A DNA stretch of 64,000 nucleotides from Firmicutes bacterium UBA1702 (GTDB taxonomy: Bacteria; Bacillota; Clostridia; Peptostreptococcales; Anaerovoracaceae). The stretch lies in assembly GCA_002320005.1 (NCBI GenBank), contig DCJK01000013.1:134200-198199 (forward strand), in the 5' to 3' direction. Shown piece by piece: positions 31,946 through 40,348 of this stretch. Numbering within the stretch: the stretch's first letter is position 1; each line of letters begins with the position of its first letter. The position numbers were made by a program, and so were the translations under genes. Under the pieces are notes generated by a model that worked only from the letters and a program-made list of their open reading frames with translations, made no database searches and was not told the origin of the DNA.

Positions 31946-32698
31946 TTATTTACAGTGGCAGCGGTATATTTCATCATATATGCGCAGCGTTTCAAGAGCC
32001 AGAAGGATCTCTGCCCGTTCTCCTGCGGCTGCTGCATCAGCACCGTCGGCATAAGCTCCTATGCCGGACGCCTTGTCGCCGCGGAGGGCGACAACGGTGT
32101 TTAGCACCGCAGCGCATTTTAATGCGCGGAGGCGGCCGACGACAAATATTGCGGCTGTTTCCATATCGTCTGCCAGTATACCTTGCTGCTGCCAGTACGG
32201 CTCAAGCTGATTTTCGGCTTCGGCGTAGAAGCTTTCATGGCTTCGTGTAATTCCTACATGGCATGTTGCATCCAGCCCTTCGGCGGCGCGCAGACATGCC
32301 TGCAGCATGTCTGTGTCCGGGACGGCGGGATAGCCGGCCTTAACATAACAGTTGGAGGTCCCGTCGTCCCGCACGCAGCCGGCGGATATTATAATGTCAC
32401 CCACCGAGATGTCCGGCTGCAGCGCGCCGCAGGAGCCTATGCGTATGGCAGCTTCCACACCGATTCTTTTCAGTTCTTCTATTCCGATGGCAGCGGAAAC
32501 CCCGCCCATTCCTGTGGACATGCCAAGGATTTTCAGCCCTTTGTAGCAACCTGTAATACTCCGGTATTCACGGTTAAAACCTTCTTCTTTTACATTTTCA
32601 AGGAAGGGCACGATCTTATCCAGACGAGCCGGATCTCCCGGAAGAATGGCATAGCGAGCGTCAAGGGTTTCATCCAGCATTATGTGCGGCTGTTTCAT
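31946..32698 (-). CDS. Nucleoside phosphorylase (uridine phosphorylase-like)
   Basis: A 250-residue PNP/UDP family 1 enzyme. AILPGDPARLDKI (17-29) is the phosphate-binding start, RIGSCGALQPDISVGDIIIS (86-105) the conserved core, and DDMETAAIF (about 179-187) the nucleoside-ribose binding Met-Glu. It cleaves nucleosides with phosphate, and whether purine or uridine is preferred is not certain. It diverges from the BmpA/ABC nucleoside importer operon, so import and breakdown are adjacent. Confidence 0.88.
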   Translation of the reverse strand: MKQPHIMLDETLDARYAILPGDPARLDKIVPFLENVKEEGFNREYRSITGCYKGLKILGMSTGMGGVSAAIGIEELKRIGVEAAIRIGSCGALQPDISVGDIIISAGCVRDDGTSNCYVKAGYPAVPDTDMLQACLRAAEGLDATCHVGITRSHESFYAEAENQLEPYWQQQGILADDMETAAIFVVGRLRALKCAAVLNTVVALRGDKASGIGAYADGADAAAAGERAEILLALETLRIYDEIYRCHCK

Positions 32699-32859
32699 AA
32701 AATATCCTCCATATACTTAATTAATATTGATTTTCACCTTAAAATCCATATGCTTTTATGTTTTGCAGAAAAGGGCAGAAGGCGCAGAAAATGCAAGTAA
32801 AAAGCTGAAATTTGCCCCCCCTTTTTCTTTGTGGATTATAATTAAAATTACTTGAAAAC

Positions 32860-32888
32860 TTGATTTTAGTCAATAATGATGTTAAAAT
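32860..32888 (+). promoter_or_regulatory. Promoter of the nucleoside importer operon
   Basis: TTGATT, 17 bases, TAAAAT, 41 bases before the bmpA start codon. Confidence 0.65.
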
Positions 32889-32929
32889 TTACTGGCATGA
32901 ATTATTTTTTCTAATACGGAGGAAAAAAC

Positions 32930-33940
32930 ATGAAGAAGACTATTTCACTTTTACTTGTTTTCGCCATGATCCTTTCGGCATTTGCATTGACAGGATGTTC
33001 AAAGGATAATGGAGAGGGCGAGGAATTAACCGTTTCAATCGTGGTATCTTCCGCTTTCGGAGACAAGTCATTTAATGACTCCGCCAAAGAAGGTGCAGAC
33101 AAGCTTGCACAAGACTACGGTGTAAAGATTAAGACAATCGAATGTCAGGAAGAAAACTTCAAACAGTACATGGTGCAGGCAGCTGAAGAATCAGACATTG
33201 TAGTTCCTGTAGGCTGGCAGTTCTACGAAATACCTGAAGTTGCCAAGGAATATCCTGATACAAAATTCATCTGGGTTGACAACGAAGCAGAAGGAATCGC
33301 AGATCTTCCAAATGTTCTCTGCATTACATATGCACAGAATGAAGGTTCATTCCTTGCAGGCTACATTGCAGCCAAGATGTCCCAGAGCGGAGTTGTAGGC
33401 GCAGTAGGAGGAGAACAGAACACAACCATCGACGACTTTATCGTCGGATACAAGCAGGGTGCTCTCTATGCAAACCCTGATATCAAGGTGGTTACCAACT
33501 ATGCCAATACATATGAAGACCCGGCCAAGGGCAAAGAATGCGCATTAGCTCTTCACAATCAGGGAGCAGATGTTATATTCCAGATTGCAGGAAATACCGG
33601 AAACGGTGTATTTGCAGCAGCTCAGGAAGCAGGCTTCTATGCTATTGGAGTAGACCAGGATCAGAAGATTTCAGCTCCTGAATATGACAAGCAGATTATA
33701 TGCTCAATGAAAAAAGAAGTAGGACTTTCCATTTATGATACGATTAAGACCTTCATAGAAGAAGAAAAGTGGGAAGGCGCAAGAGTATGGACTGCCGACA
33801 TGGCAACCGGATATATTTCAATTGCATACGGCAACGAAGATTCAGAGCAGCAGATCAGTGATGCAATAAAATCCGAAGTGGAAGAAATTGCAGGCAAGAT
33901 CGTAAGCGGCGATATCGTTGTCGATACAACAAGACAATAA
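32930..33940 (+). CDS. bmpA: BMP-family nucleoside-binding lipoprotein
   Basis: A 336-residue solute-binding lipoprotein. The signal peptide ends in LTGC, with Cys23 as the lipid anchor. The BMP/PnrA fold follows: VVSSAFGDKSFNDSAKEGADKL, GYIAAKMSQSGVVGAVGG and GVFAAAQEAGFYAIGVDQDQ. These proteins bind purine and pyrimidine nucleosides for a Nup-type ABC importer, encoded directly downstream. A terminator hairpin between bmpA and the ATPase probably makes the binding protein more abundant than the transporter. AATACGGAGG lies before the ATG. Confidence 0.92.
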   Translation: MKKTISLLLVFAMILSAFALTGCSKDNGEGEELTVSIVVSSAFGDKSFNDSAKEGADKLAQDYGVKIKTIECQEENFKQYMVQAAEESDIVVPVGWQFYEIPEVAKEYPDTKFIWVDNEAEGIADLPNVLCITYAQNEGSFLAGYIAAKMSQSGVVGAVGGEQNTTIDDFIVGYKQGALYANPDIKVVTNYANTYEDPAKGKECALALHNQGADVIFQIAGNTGNGVFAAAQEAGFYAIGVDQDQKISAPEYDKQIICSMKKEVGLSIYDTIKTFIEEEKWEGARVWTADMATGYISIAYGNEDSEQQISDAIKSEVEEIAGKIVSGDIVVDTTRQ

Positions 33941-33984
33941 TTCATGACAGTACAAATCGAATAAAACCTCATTATTCGCATATA

Positions 33985-34016
33985 AAGCGCAGCGCTAAAT
34001 GCGCTGCGCTTTTTTT
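33985..34016 (+). terminator. Terminator/attenuator between bmpA and the ATPase gene
   Basis: A perfect 11-bp stem AAGCGCAGCGC-TAAAT-GCGCTGCGCTT followed by T's, inside an otherwise continuous operon. Confidence 0.85.
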
Positions 34017-34056
34017 CATAATCGGAGCAAATGAACCGAAAAGAGAGGTAGAAGCT

Positions 34057-35610
34057 TTGAAGGACACAAAAGAAACCATTGTAAAATTTGAAAATATATC
34101 CATGCAGTTTCCGGGCGTGCTGGCTAATGACGATGTTTCCCTGGAAATAAAAAAAGGCGAGATTTTTGCGCTGGTGGGTGAAAACGGAGCAGGAAAGAGC
34201 ACATTGATGAATATCCTTTACGGTCTTCATACCCCAACTGCCGGAAATGTATATGTAAAAGGACAGAAGATAGAAAAATTTAAACCTATGGGCGCAATTG
34301 AAAAAGGCGTGGGAATGGTGCATCAGCACTTCATGCTGGTACCTTCATTCACGGTGGCTCAGAACATTGTGCTCAGCAGGGAACCGAAGAAAATGAAGTT
34401 CCTTTATGACCTGAAAAAAGCCAATAGCCAGGTAAGGGAATTGTCTGAAGATTACGGACTTAAAGTTGATCCGGAAGCTGTGGTAGGAGAGATAAGCGTG
34501 GGTCTGCAGCAGAGAGTTGAAATACTCAAGACTCTTTATCGCGGTGCTGATGTGCTTATACTGGACGAACCTACCGCCGTACTGACTCCTCAGGAAACAG
34601 ACGAACTTTTTAAAGTCATAAGAAGAATCGTTGAAGAAAAAGACATGACAGTGATAATAATTACTCACAAGCTTTACGAGGTAATGGCAATATCTGACCG
34701 TGTGGGAGTCATGCGTCAGGGAAAGCTTATAGGAGTCGAAGAAACCAAAAATGTAAATGAAAGAATTCTCGCCTCCATGATGGTAGGAAGAGAAGTCTTA
34801 TTTGATAAAATTGAAAAGACCGGAGAACCCGGAAATGTGCTTATAGAAGCGGATAATCTGTTTGTTGCTGACAACAGAGGCCTTATGGCTGTCAACGGAG
34901 TATCTCTGAAGGTGAGAGCCGGCGAGATACTGGGAGTAGCCGCCATAGAAGGCAACGGACAAAGCGAACTTGTGGAGGCACTTACAGGAATGAGAAGTGT
35001 CAAGCAGGGACAGATATATATATGCGGACAGGAAGCATCAGGCCGAGATCCCGGTGAAATACGAAAGATGGGACTTGCCCATATACCGGAGGACAGAATC
35101 TCAACGGGAGTGGCCATGCCTTCCAGCATTACCGATAACATGATCATCGGTAAAGAGCGGCGCAGTGAGTTTTCCGTAAAAGGCATACATCTGAAACGTT
35201 CCAGCGTTGCCCGATATGCACGGGAACTCTTTGATAAATTCGACCTCAGAGGAGCAGGAGTGGATACGGAGGTCGGCTCCCTTTCCGGCGGCAACATGCA
35301 GAAAGTCGTCGTAGCCAGAGAGTTTTCACTGGATACACCGGTGCTTATAGTAGCTCAGCCTACCAGAGGAGTGGATGTGGGCGCTATGGAATTTATTCAC
35401 AAACAGATAATAGAAAAAAGAAACCACGGATGCGCAATTCTTCTGGTAAGCGCTGATCTGGATGAAGTAATGCGGCTCAGCGACAGGATAATCACCATGT
35501 ATGAAGGCCGTATTACCGGAGAATTCAAAGCCCAGGAGATAGATAAACGAGACATCGGATACTATATGACCGGAAGCAGAACAGCAGGGGGAGGTGAAGA
35601 AGGTGCATAA
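34057..35610 (+). CDS. Nucleoside ABC transporter ATP-binding protein
   Basis: A 517-residue protein with two ABC domains in tandem. The first has GENGAGKST (Walker A), ISVGLQQRVEIL (signature) and LILDEPTAVLTPQE. The second has GNGQSELVEAL (degenerate Walker A, as usual in this family), LSGGNMQKVVVAREF and VAQPTRGVDVGAMEF (altered Walker B). This pattern is that of the sugar/nucleoside RbsA-type and Nup ATPases. The start is a TTG with AGAGAGGTAG upstream. It overlaps the first permease by 17 bases. Confidence 0.92.
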   Translation: MKDTKETIVKFENISMQFPGVLANDDVSLEIKKGEIFALVGENGAGKSTLMNILYGLHTPTAGNVYVKGQKIEKFKPMGAIEKGVGMVHQHFMLVPSFTVAQNIVLSREPKKMKFLYDLKKANSQVRELSEDYGLKVDPEAVVGEISVGLQQRVEILKTLYRGADVLILDEPTAVLTPQETDELFKVIRRIVEEKDMTVIIITHKLYEVMAISDRVGVMRQGKLIGVEETKNVNERILASMMVGREVLFDKIEKTGEPGNVLIEADNLFVADNRGLMAVNGVSLKVRAGEILGVAAIEGNGQSELVEALTGMRSVKQGQIYICGQEASGRDPGEIRKMGLAHIPEDRISTGVAMPSSITDNMIIGKERRSEFSVKGIHLKRSSVARYARELFDKFDLRGAGVDTEVGSLSGGNMQKVVVAREFSLDTPVLIVAQPTRGVDVGAMEFIHKQIIEKRNHGCAILLVSADLDEVMRLSDRIITMYEGRITGEFKAQEIDKRDIGYYMTGSRTAGGGEEGA

Positions 35611-36700
35611 GATCACCCAATCCATTAAACAGAACAAGACCTATCTTATTTCCCTCATAATCAGTATTACGGCAGCACTGATAATAGGCGGAATACTGAT
35701 GGACGTAACCGGCTTCAATCCCTTTGAATCCTATGGAGCAATGCTGAGAGGAGCCTTCGGCTCTGCCCGCGTGTTTGGCAATACCCTTACAAAGATGATA
35801 ACCCTTTGCCTGACAGGTCTTGCTATGACGGTCTGCGCCAAGGCAGGTCTCTTCAATGTCGGAGGAGAGGGACAGCTCTTTCTGGGAGGACTGGCTGCAA
35901 CCATGACAGGTGTGTACCTTCAGGGAGCATCTCCTCTGATTGCGGTTCCGCTGGCATTCCTGTCGGCAATAGTCGCAGGCGGCCTGTACGCCTGGATACC
36001 GGCAGTACTTAAAGTAAAGCTCAAAGTAAGTGAAGTCATCACAACCATAATGCTTAACTCGGTTGCCATATATGTATGTACATATCTGGTAAACAGCAGC
36101 GGACCACTGGCAACTCATGATAAAGGAGTCCTGGGCGGAAGTGATGCAGTGCCTGAGGCCTTCAGATTCGCTCAGCTGATACCTAAATCCAATCTCAGCA
36201 CAGCAATATTTTACAGTGCCGTAATTGCTTTTCTCTGCTGGTACATAATGCAGAAGACAAGCATAGGACTGGAAATGAAGGTCACCGGTGAAAATGAGCG
36301 TTTTGCTTTCTTTGCCGGCCTTCCAAAGGACAAGCTGATGATCTGGTCCATGGTGGCCTCAGGAGCCATCTGCGGCCTTGTAGGAATGTTTGAGGTATAC
36401 GGGTACCAGATAAGGTTTCAGGATAGCATAAGTAACGAATTCTATTACGACGGAATGCTGGTGGCAATGATAATGAACTATAACCCTGTGGGGATAATAA
36501 TCATGAGTTTCTTCTTCGCGGTAATAGATATAGGTGCCAGCGCCATGGAATTCTCTACAGGAGTTTCGGGAGAAATATCAGAGATAATATTTGCCGTTAT
36601 AATTTTCCTTATGGCTGCAGAAAAAGGAATATCCAAAGCAATAACAAAAAAAAACCTGCAGCGAAAAGTAAAAAAGACCATGGGAAAGGAGGTGCAGTAG
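35594..36700 (+). CDS. Nucleoside ABC transporter permease 1
   Basis: A 368-residue membrane protein of the BPD_transp_2 family with about nine helices. LFNVGGEGQLFLGGLAATMTG is the conserved loop-helix element, and EVITTIMLNSVAIYVCTYLV and GLVGMFEVYGYQIRF are also family features. The GTG start has GGGGGAG upstream and lies inside the ATPase gene. It forms the transmembrane pair with the next gene, which begins one base after its stop. Confidence 0.9.
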   Translation: MKKVHKITQSIKQNKTYLISLIISITAALIIGGILMDVTGFNPFESYGAMLRGAFGSARVFGNTLTKMITLCLTGLAMTVCAKAGLFNVGGEGQLFLGGLAATMTGVYLQGASPLIAVPLAFLSAIVAGGLYAWIPAVLKVKLKVSEVITTIMLNSVAIYVCTYLVNSSGPLATHDKGVLGGSDAVPEAFRFAQLIPKSNLSTAIFYSAVIAFLCWYIMQKTSIGLEMKVTGENERFAFFAGLPKDKLMIWSMVASGAICGLVGMFEVYGYQIRFQDSISNEFYYDGMLVAMIMNYNPVGIIIMSFFFAVIDIGASAMEFSTGVSGEISEIIFAVIIFLMAAEKGISKAITKKNLQRKVKKTMGKEVQ

Positions 36701-37651
36701 ATGGAACATATATTTGATGTGTTTAATATCGGACTTTTGCAAAACACTCTGCGCACCGCCACGCCGGTAATACTGGCAGCCATGGGAGGTCTCATGACGG
36801 AGCAGGCCGGAATCATGAACATAGGTATGGACGGGATGATACTTATAGGGGCCTTCGTGGCTGTTGCTTTCAGCTTCGCATGTGCCAGCGCTTCTATCGG
36901 CGTTCTGATAGCCGTTCTGTGCGGCATACTCATCGGGTTGTTTTTTGCTCTCTTTGTCGTAAAACTTAAGAGTGATGAGTTTATTATCGGTATGGCGCTC
37001 AACACCTTTGCCGGCGGACTGACGGTATTTCTTCTCCGCTCGATTTTCGGGGTAAAAGGAACGTTTTCAAATTCCGGCATTGTGGCTCTGCCTAAAGTGC
37101 ATCTTGACTTCCTGGACAGTATTCCTGTCATAGGACCGCTGCTTAATGACAATTCGATTTTTGTTTATATAACATGGATTCTGGTGTTTCTCGCATGGCT
37201 GTTCCTGTACAGAACCCCTTGCGGATTCTGGCTCAGAGCTGCCGGTGAGCATCCTGAGTCACTGGAGACAGCAGGAATAAATCCGGACAAGATGAAACTG
37301 ATGGCCAGCGTGCTCTGCGGAATTTTCTGCGGATTTGCAGGCGCTCATCTGTCGCTGGGGTACCTTACCATGTTTACGGAAGGAATGAGTAACAGCAGAG
37401 GATTTATTGCATTTGCATGTGTGATTTTCGGTATGGCCAATCCGCCGAAGGTATTTCTGGCAGCGCTGCTTTTCGGATTCCTGGATGCGCTTGGTCTGAG
37501 ACTTCAGAGCGTGGGAGTTCCGTCTGATCTCACATCGACGGTACCTTATATAGCCACGGTTCTCATGCTGGTGTATGTTGTGGTAAGCACAGACCGGAAG
37601 AAAAAGAAAAAGACAAAGCAGCAGCTTGTGGAAGCAAGTGAAAGAGCTTAA
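36701..37651 (+). CDS. Nucleoside ABC transporter permease 2
   Basis: A 316-residue BPD_transp_2 permease with eight to nine helices. LMTEQAGIMNIGMDGMILIGAF is the family loop, and FIIGMALNTFAGGLTVFLLR and CGFAGAHLSLGYLTMFTEGMS also conform. It is shorter than permease 1, as is usual in Nup importers. AAAGGAGGTG before the start comes from the end of permease 1. The basic C-terminal tail (KKKKKTKQQ) is on the cytosolic side. Confidence 0.9.
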   Translation: MEHIFDVFNIGLLQNTLRTATPVILAAMGGLMTEQAGIMNIGMDGMILIGAFVAVAFSFACASASIGVLIAVLCGILIGLFFALFVVKLKSDEFIIGMALNTFAGGLTVFLLRSIFGVKGTFSNSGIVALPKVHLDFLDSIPVIGPLLNDNSIFVYITWILVFLAWLFLYRTPCGFWLRAAGEHPESLETAGINPDKMKLMASVLCGIFCGFAGAHLSLGYLTMFTEGMSNSRGFIAFACVIFGMANPPKVFLAALLFGFLDALGLRLQSVGVPSDLTSTVPYIATVLMLVYVVVSTDRKKKKKTKQQLVEASERA

Positions 37652-37675
37652 AATAAATAAGAAAAGGGGAAAAAG

Positions 37676-38764
37676 ATGAAAAAATTTATTAAAAGTGCAA
37701 TGATTTGCATATTCTGTTTCTGCATGGTGATTGCCATGGCAGGCTGCGGAAGCAGCAAACCTTACAGCAGCTATGATCTGTCTGAATATATCACATTGCC
37801 GGATTACGATTCCTTTGAGACTACAGCTCCGGATGTCACCATAACAGATGATGATATCGATGCAGAGATTCAGAAAAACCTTGAAGCAGCAGCTACAACA
37901 GAGAAAATAACAGAAGGCACAGTAAATGAGGGAGATACGGTAACCATTTCCTTCGACGGAACCCTTGAGGACGGAACAAAGGATGCAGGGATGACATCTG
38001 AAGGAACAGATCTTGTACTGGGATCGGGAAGCATGATAGACGGATTTGAATCCGGTCTTTACGGTGCGACAATAGGTGAAGAAGTCACCCTTAATCTGAC
38101 TTTCCCTGACCCATACAAAAATAAAGAGGAATACTCGGGAAAAAATGTAACCTTCAAGGTTAAGGTTCTCAGCAAAAATGTTGAAAAGGTTCCGGAACTG
38201 GATGAGGAGTTCGTAAAAGCCAACAGCGATTATGAATCCGTGGCTGATTACAGAAATGCCATCGCAAAGGAACTTGAGCAGAACGAGTATGATGAGCAGC
38301 TGTACAATATCAAGTCAACGCTTTACTCGAAACTGGTAAGCGATACCGAGGTAATCCAGTATCCTGATAAGGAAGTAAAAAAGCAGATAAAGGAACTGGA
38401 AGAGACATACAAAAATATGGCAAAGAACAGCAATGTCGATTGGGAAGATTATTTAACCGATACACTTGGTGTCACACAGGAACAGTTTGATGAACAGGTA
38501 GAGCTCTATGCTAAGGAACTGGTGAAGCAGGAGATGATAATCTATGCAATTGCTGAAAAAGAAGGTCTGTCAGTGTCAGATGAAGAGTATGACACCTATC
38601 TGGACAACATGCTTGCAAGTTCCGGTTTCCAAGACGAGGCCGCTTTCAAGGAGTACACAGGTATGTCTCTCAAGAAATATGCCAAGACATATAAACTGGA
38701 CAGAGATCTTCTGCTGACCAAGGAGCTTGATACAATTTACGAGCGTCTGGCAGAAAAACTTTAA
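37676..38764 (+). CDS. Trigger-factor-like FKBP lipoprotein
   Basis: A 362-residue lipoprotein with signal peptide and lipobox MAGC (Cys24). An FKBP-type prolyl isomerase domain lies at about 70-170 (GDTVTISFDGTLEDG, GSGSMIDGFESGLYGATIGEE, LTFPDPYKN), and the helical C-terminal chaperone domain of trigger factor follows. It lacks the ribosome-binding N-domain of true trigger factor and acts outside the cell. It probably helps secreted proteins fold. It follows the importer permease by 24 bases and could be co-transcribed, though a functional link is not obvious. Confidence 0.85.
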   Translation: MKKFIKSAMICIFCFCMVIAMAGCGSSKPYSSYDLSEYITLPDYDSFETTAPDVTITDDDIDAEIQKNLEAAATTEKITEGTVNEGDTVTISFDGTLEDGTKDAGMTSEGTDLVLGSGSMIDGFESGLYGATIGEEVTLNLTFPDPYKNKEEYSGKNVTFKVKVLSKNVEKVPELDEEFVKANSDYESVADYRNAIAKELEQNEYDEQLYNIKSTLYSKLVSDTEVIQYPDKEVKKQIKELEETYKNMAKNSNVDWEDYLTDTLGVTQEQFDEQVELYAKELVKQEMIIYAIAEKEGLSVSDEEYDTYLDNMLASSGFQDEAAFKEYTGMSLKKYAKTYKLDRDLLLTKELDTIYERLAEKL

Positions 38765-38787
38765 AACCTGTCATGTGGTAATAATTG

Positions 38788-38820
38788 CCTCCCTGAGGAA
38801 TATACTTGTCTAAAGGGAGG
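38788..38820 (+). promoter_or_regulatory. Hairpin masking the ylmC ribosome-binding site
   Basis: CCTCCCT at 38788-38794 is perfectly complementary to AGGGAGG at 38814-38820, the ribosome site eight bases before the ylmC ATG. Confidence 0.45.
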
Positions 38821-38828
38821 TACATAAG

Positions 38829-39071
38829 ATGATAAGTACAGATAAACTTAAAAACAAAGAAGTCATAAACATCAGCGACGGTCGGAGCCTTGGATTTGTT
38901 TATGACATTGAGGTTGATCTGGATAAAGGTGTCATAGACGGCATAGTAATACCCGGAGCCAGAGGTTTCATGGGTTTCTTCTCAAAAGGCGAGGGAGACA
39001 CTGTCATAAAATGGGAAAAGGTCAGAACCGTCGGGGACGATGTTATACTCGTTGATGTAGAAGGATTATAA
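38829..39071 (+). CDS. YlmC/YmxH-family PRC-barrel sporulation protein
   Basis: An 80-residue PRC-barrel protein. LKNKEVINISDGRSLGFVYDIEVDLDKGVIDGIVIPG is the YlmC/YmxH signature. Members are widespread in endospore formers and are expressed during sporulation, with unclear function. The ribosome site AGGGAGG lies in a potential hairpin. nrdR follows 36 bases later. Confidence 0.85.
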   Translation: MISTDKLKNKEVINISDGRSLGFVYDIEVDLDKGVIDGIVIPGARGFMGFFSKGEGDTVIKWEKVRTVGDDVILVDVEGL

Positions 39072-39107
39072 GATAATGAATAAGACAGAGAACCGGGAGG
39101 AAAAATT

Positions 39108-39611
39108 ATGAAGTGTCCTTTTTGTGATCATCCGGATACGAAGGTAATAGATTCAAGACCTACTGAAGAGGGACATGCCATCCGAAGAAGGCGCGGGTGC
39201 GACAACTGCGGCAGAAGATTTACAACCTATGAAAAGGTTGAGGAAACCCTTTTGATGGTGGTAAAAAAAGACGGAAGAAGAGAAGCTTTTGACCGCGGCA
39301 AGATTCTCAGCGGCATTATCAAGGCCTGCCAGAAGCGTCCTGTTTCTATGGACAGAATGGAGAAAATGGTTGATGAAATCGAAAAGAACATCAGCAGTTC
39401 TCTGGAAAAAGAAGTAGAAAGCTATTATATAGGCGAGCTGATAATGGAGCAGCTTAAAGCTGTTGACGAGGTGGCTTATGTAAGATTTGCATCTGTATAC
39501 AGACAGTTTACAGATGTGAACACCTTTGTGCGAGAGATAGAAAAGCTGCTTAAACCTGACGAAGCGGAAAGTCAAAAAGAAGAAGCTCAGAAAGAAGGAA
39601 AGAATGAATAA
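39108..39611 (+). CDS. nrdR: Transcriptional repressor NrdR
   Basis: A 167-residue regulator of ribonucleotide reductase genes. The zinc ribbon is CPFC-(27)-CDNC at residues 3-6 and 31-34, with RRRRGC in between. The ATP-cone covers about 49-139 (MVVKKDGRREAFDRGKILSGIIKAC). An acidic/Gln tail is longer than average. It represses nrd genes according to ATP/dATP state. It overlaps the cmk start by eight bases. Confidence 0.96.
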   Translation: MKCPFCDHPDTKVIDSRPTEEGHAIRRRRGCDNCGRRFTTYEKVEETLLMVVKKDGRREAFDRGKILSGIIKACQKRPVSMDRMEKMVDEIEKNISSSLEKEVESYYIGELIMEQLKAVDEVAYVRFASVYRQFTDVNTFVREIEKLLKPDEAESQKEEAQKEGKNE

Positions 39612-40266
39612 GACCATAAAGATTGCAATAGACGGGCCGGGAGGAGCCGGCAAATCCACAGTGGCCAAAGCGGTGGCCGTCCGGCTCGGAATAGATTACA
39701 TTGATACCGGAGCCATGTACAGAGCCCTGGGACTTAAGATGCTCAGACTGGACATTCCTATGGAGGATACACCTCAGCTGAGACAGCTGCTCCGCGAAAC
39801 AGAAATAGATTTCAGAGGAAAGGACATACTGCTGGACGGAGAGAATGTCACTGAGCTTATCAGAACTCCGCAGGTTTCAATGGCAGCCTCTGCATGCTCG
39901 GCATTCCCGGTAGTAAGGGAGACGATGGTAAAAGCCCAGCAGAAAATGGGAGCCGATAAAAGCGTAATAATGGACGGAAGAGATATATGCGAAGTGGTTT
40001 TTCCCGATGCGGAATTTAAATTTTTCATAACAGCAGACGCTGAAGAAAGAGCACGCAGACGTTGCAAAGAACTGCAGGAAAAGGGAAACGATGCTGTCTA
40101 TGAGCAGGTGCTGGCAGAAATAAAGGAAAGAGACCACAATGATGCCACCAGAGCGGCAAGTCCCATGAGAAAGGCGGAAGACGCCGAGCTCATTGATACC
40201 ACCGCAATGACCATAGACGAAACCGTAGAATATATATGTGGAAAGGTCAGAGCAAAAAATCTCTGA
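39604..40266 (+). CDS. cmk: (d)CMP kinase
   Basis: A 220-residue kinase converting CMP and dCMP to the diphosphates. IAIDGPGGAGKSTVAKAVA (residues 7-25) is the P-loop, IDTGAMYRALGLK the substrate site and DGRDICEVVFPDAEFKFFITAD the CMP-specific core. It overlaps nrdR, which makes dNTP supply a common theme of the pair. A hairpin that also works as the SD of the next gene follows. Confidence 0.97.
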   Translation: MNKTIKIAIDGPGGAGKSTVAKAVAVRLGIDYIDTGAMYRALGLKMLRLDIPMEDTPQLRQLLRETEIDFRGKDILLDGENVTELIRTPQVSMAASACSAFPVVRETMVKAQQKMGADKSVIMDGRDICEVVFPDAEFKFFITADAEERARRRCKELQEKGNDAVYEQVLAEIKERDHNDATRAASPMRKAEDAELIDTTAMTIDETVEYICGKVRAKNL

Positions 40267-40314
40267 AATTAAAGACTTGAAGAGCCGGATTGAATTATCC
40301 GGGCATAATTAACC

Positions 40315-40348
40315 CCTCCGATGGAAAAACTACCATCGGAGGTTTTTT
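40315..40348 (+). terminator. Terminator after cmk whose 3' arm is the SD of the next gene
   Basis: CCTCCGATGG-AAAAACTA-CCATCGGAGG then TTTTTT and directly ATG at 40349. GGAGG in the 3' arm is six bases from that ATG, so the same bases terminate RNA and can start translation. Confidence 0.75.

Noticed and set aside
32700..32929. Purine riboswitch before bmpA
   Set aside because: The typical stem-loop core sequences are absent. Only a promoter and ribosome site are visible.
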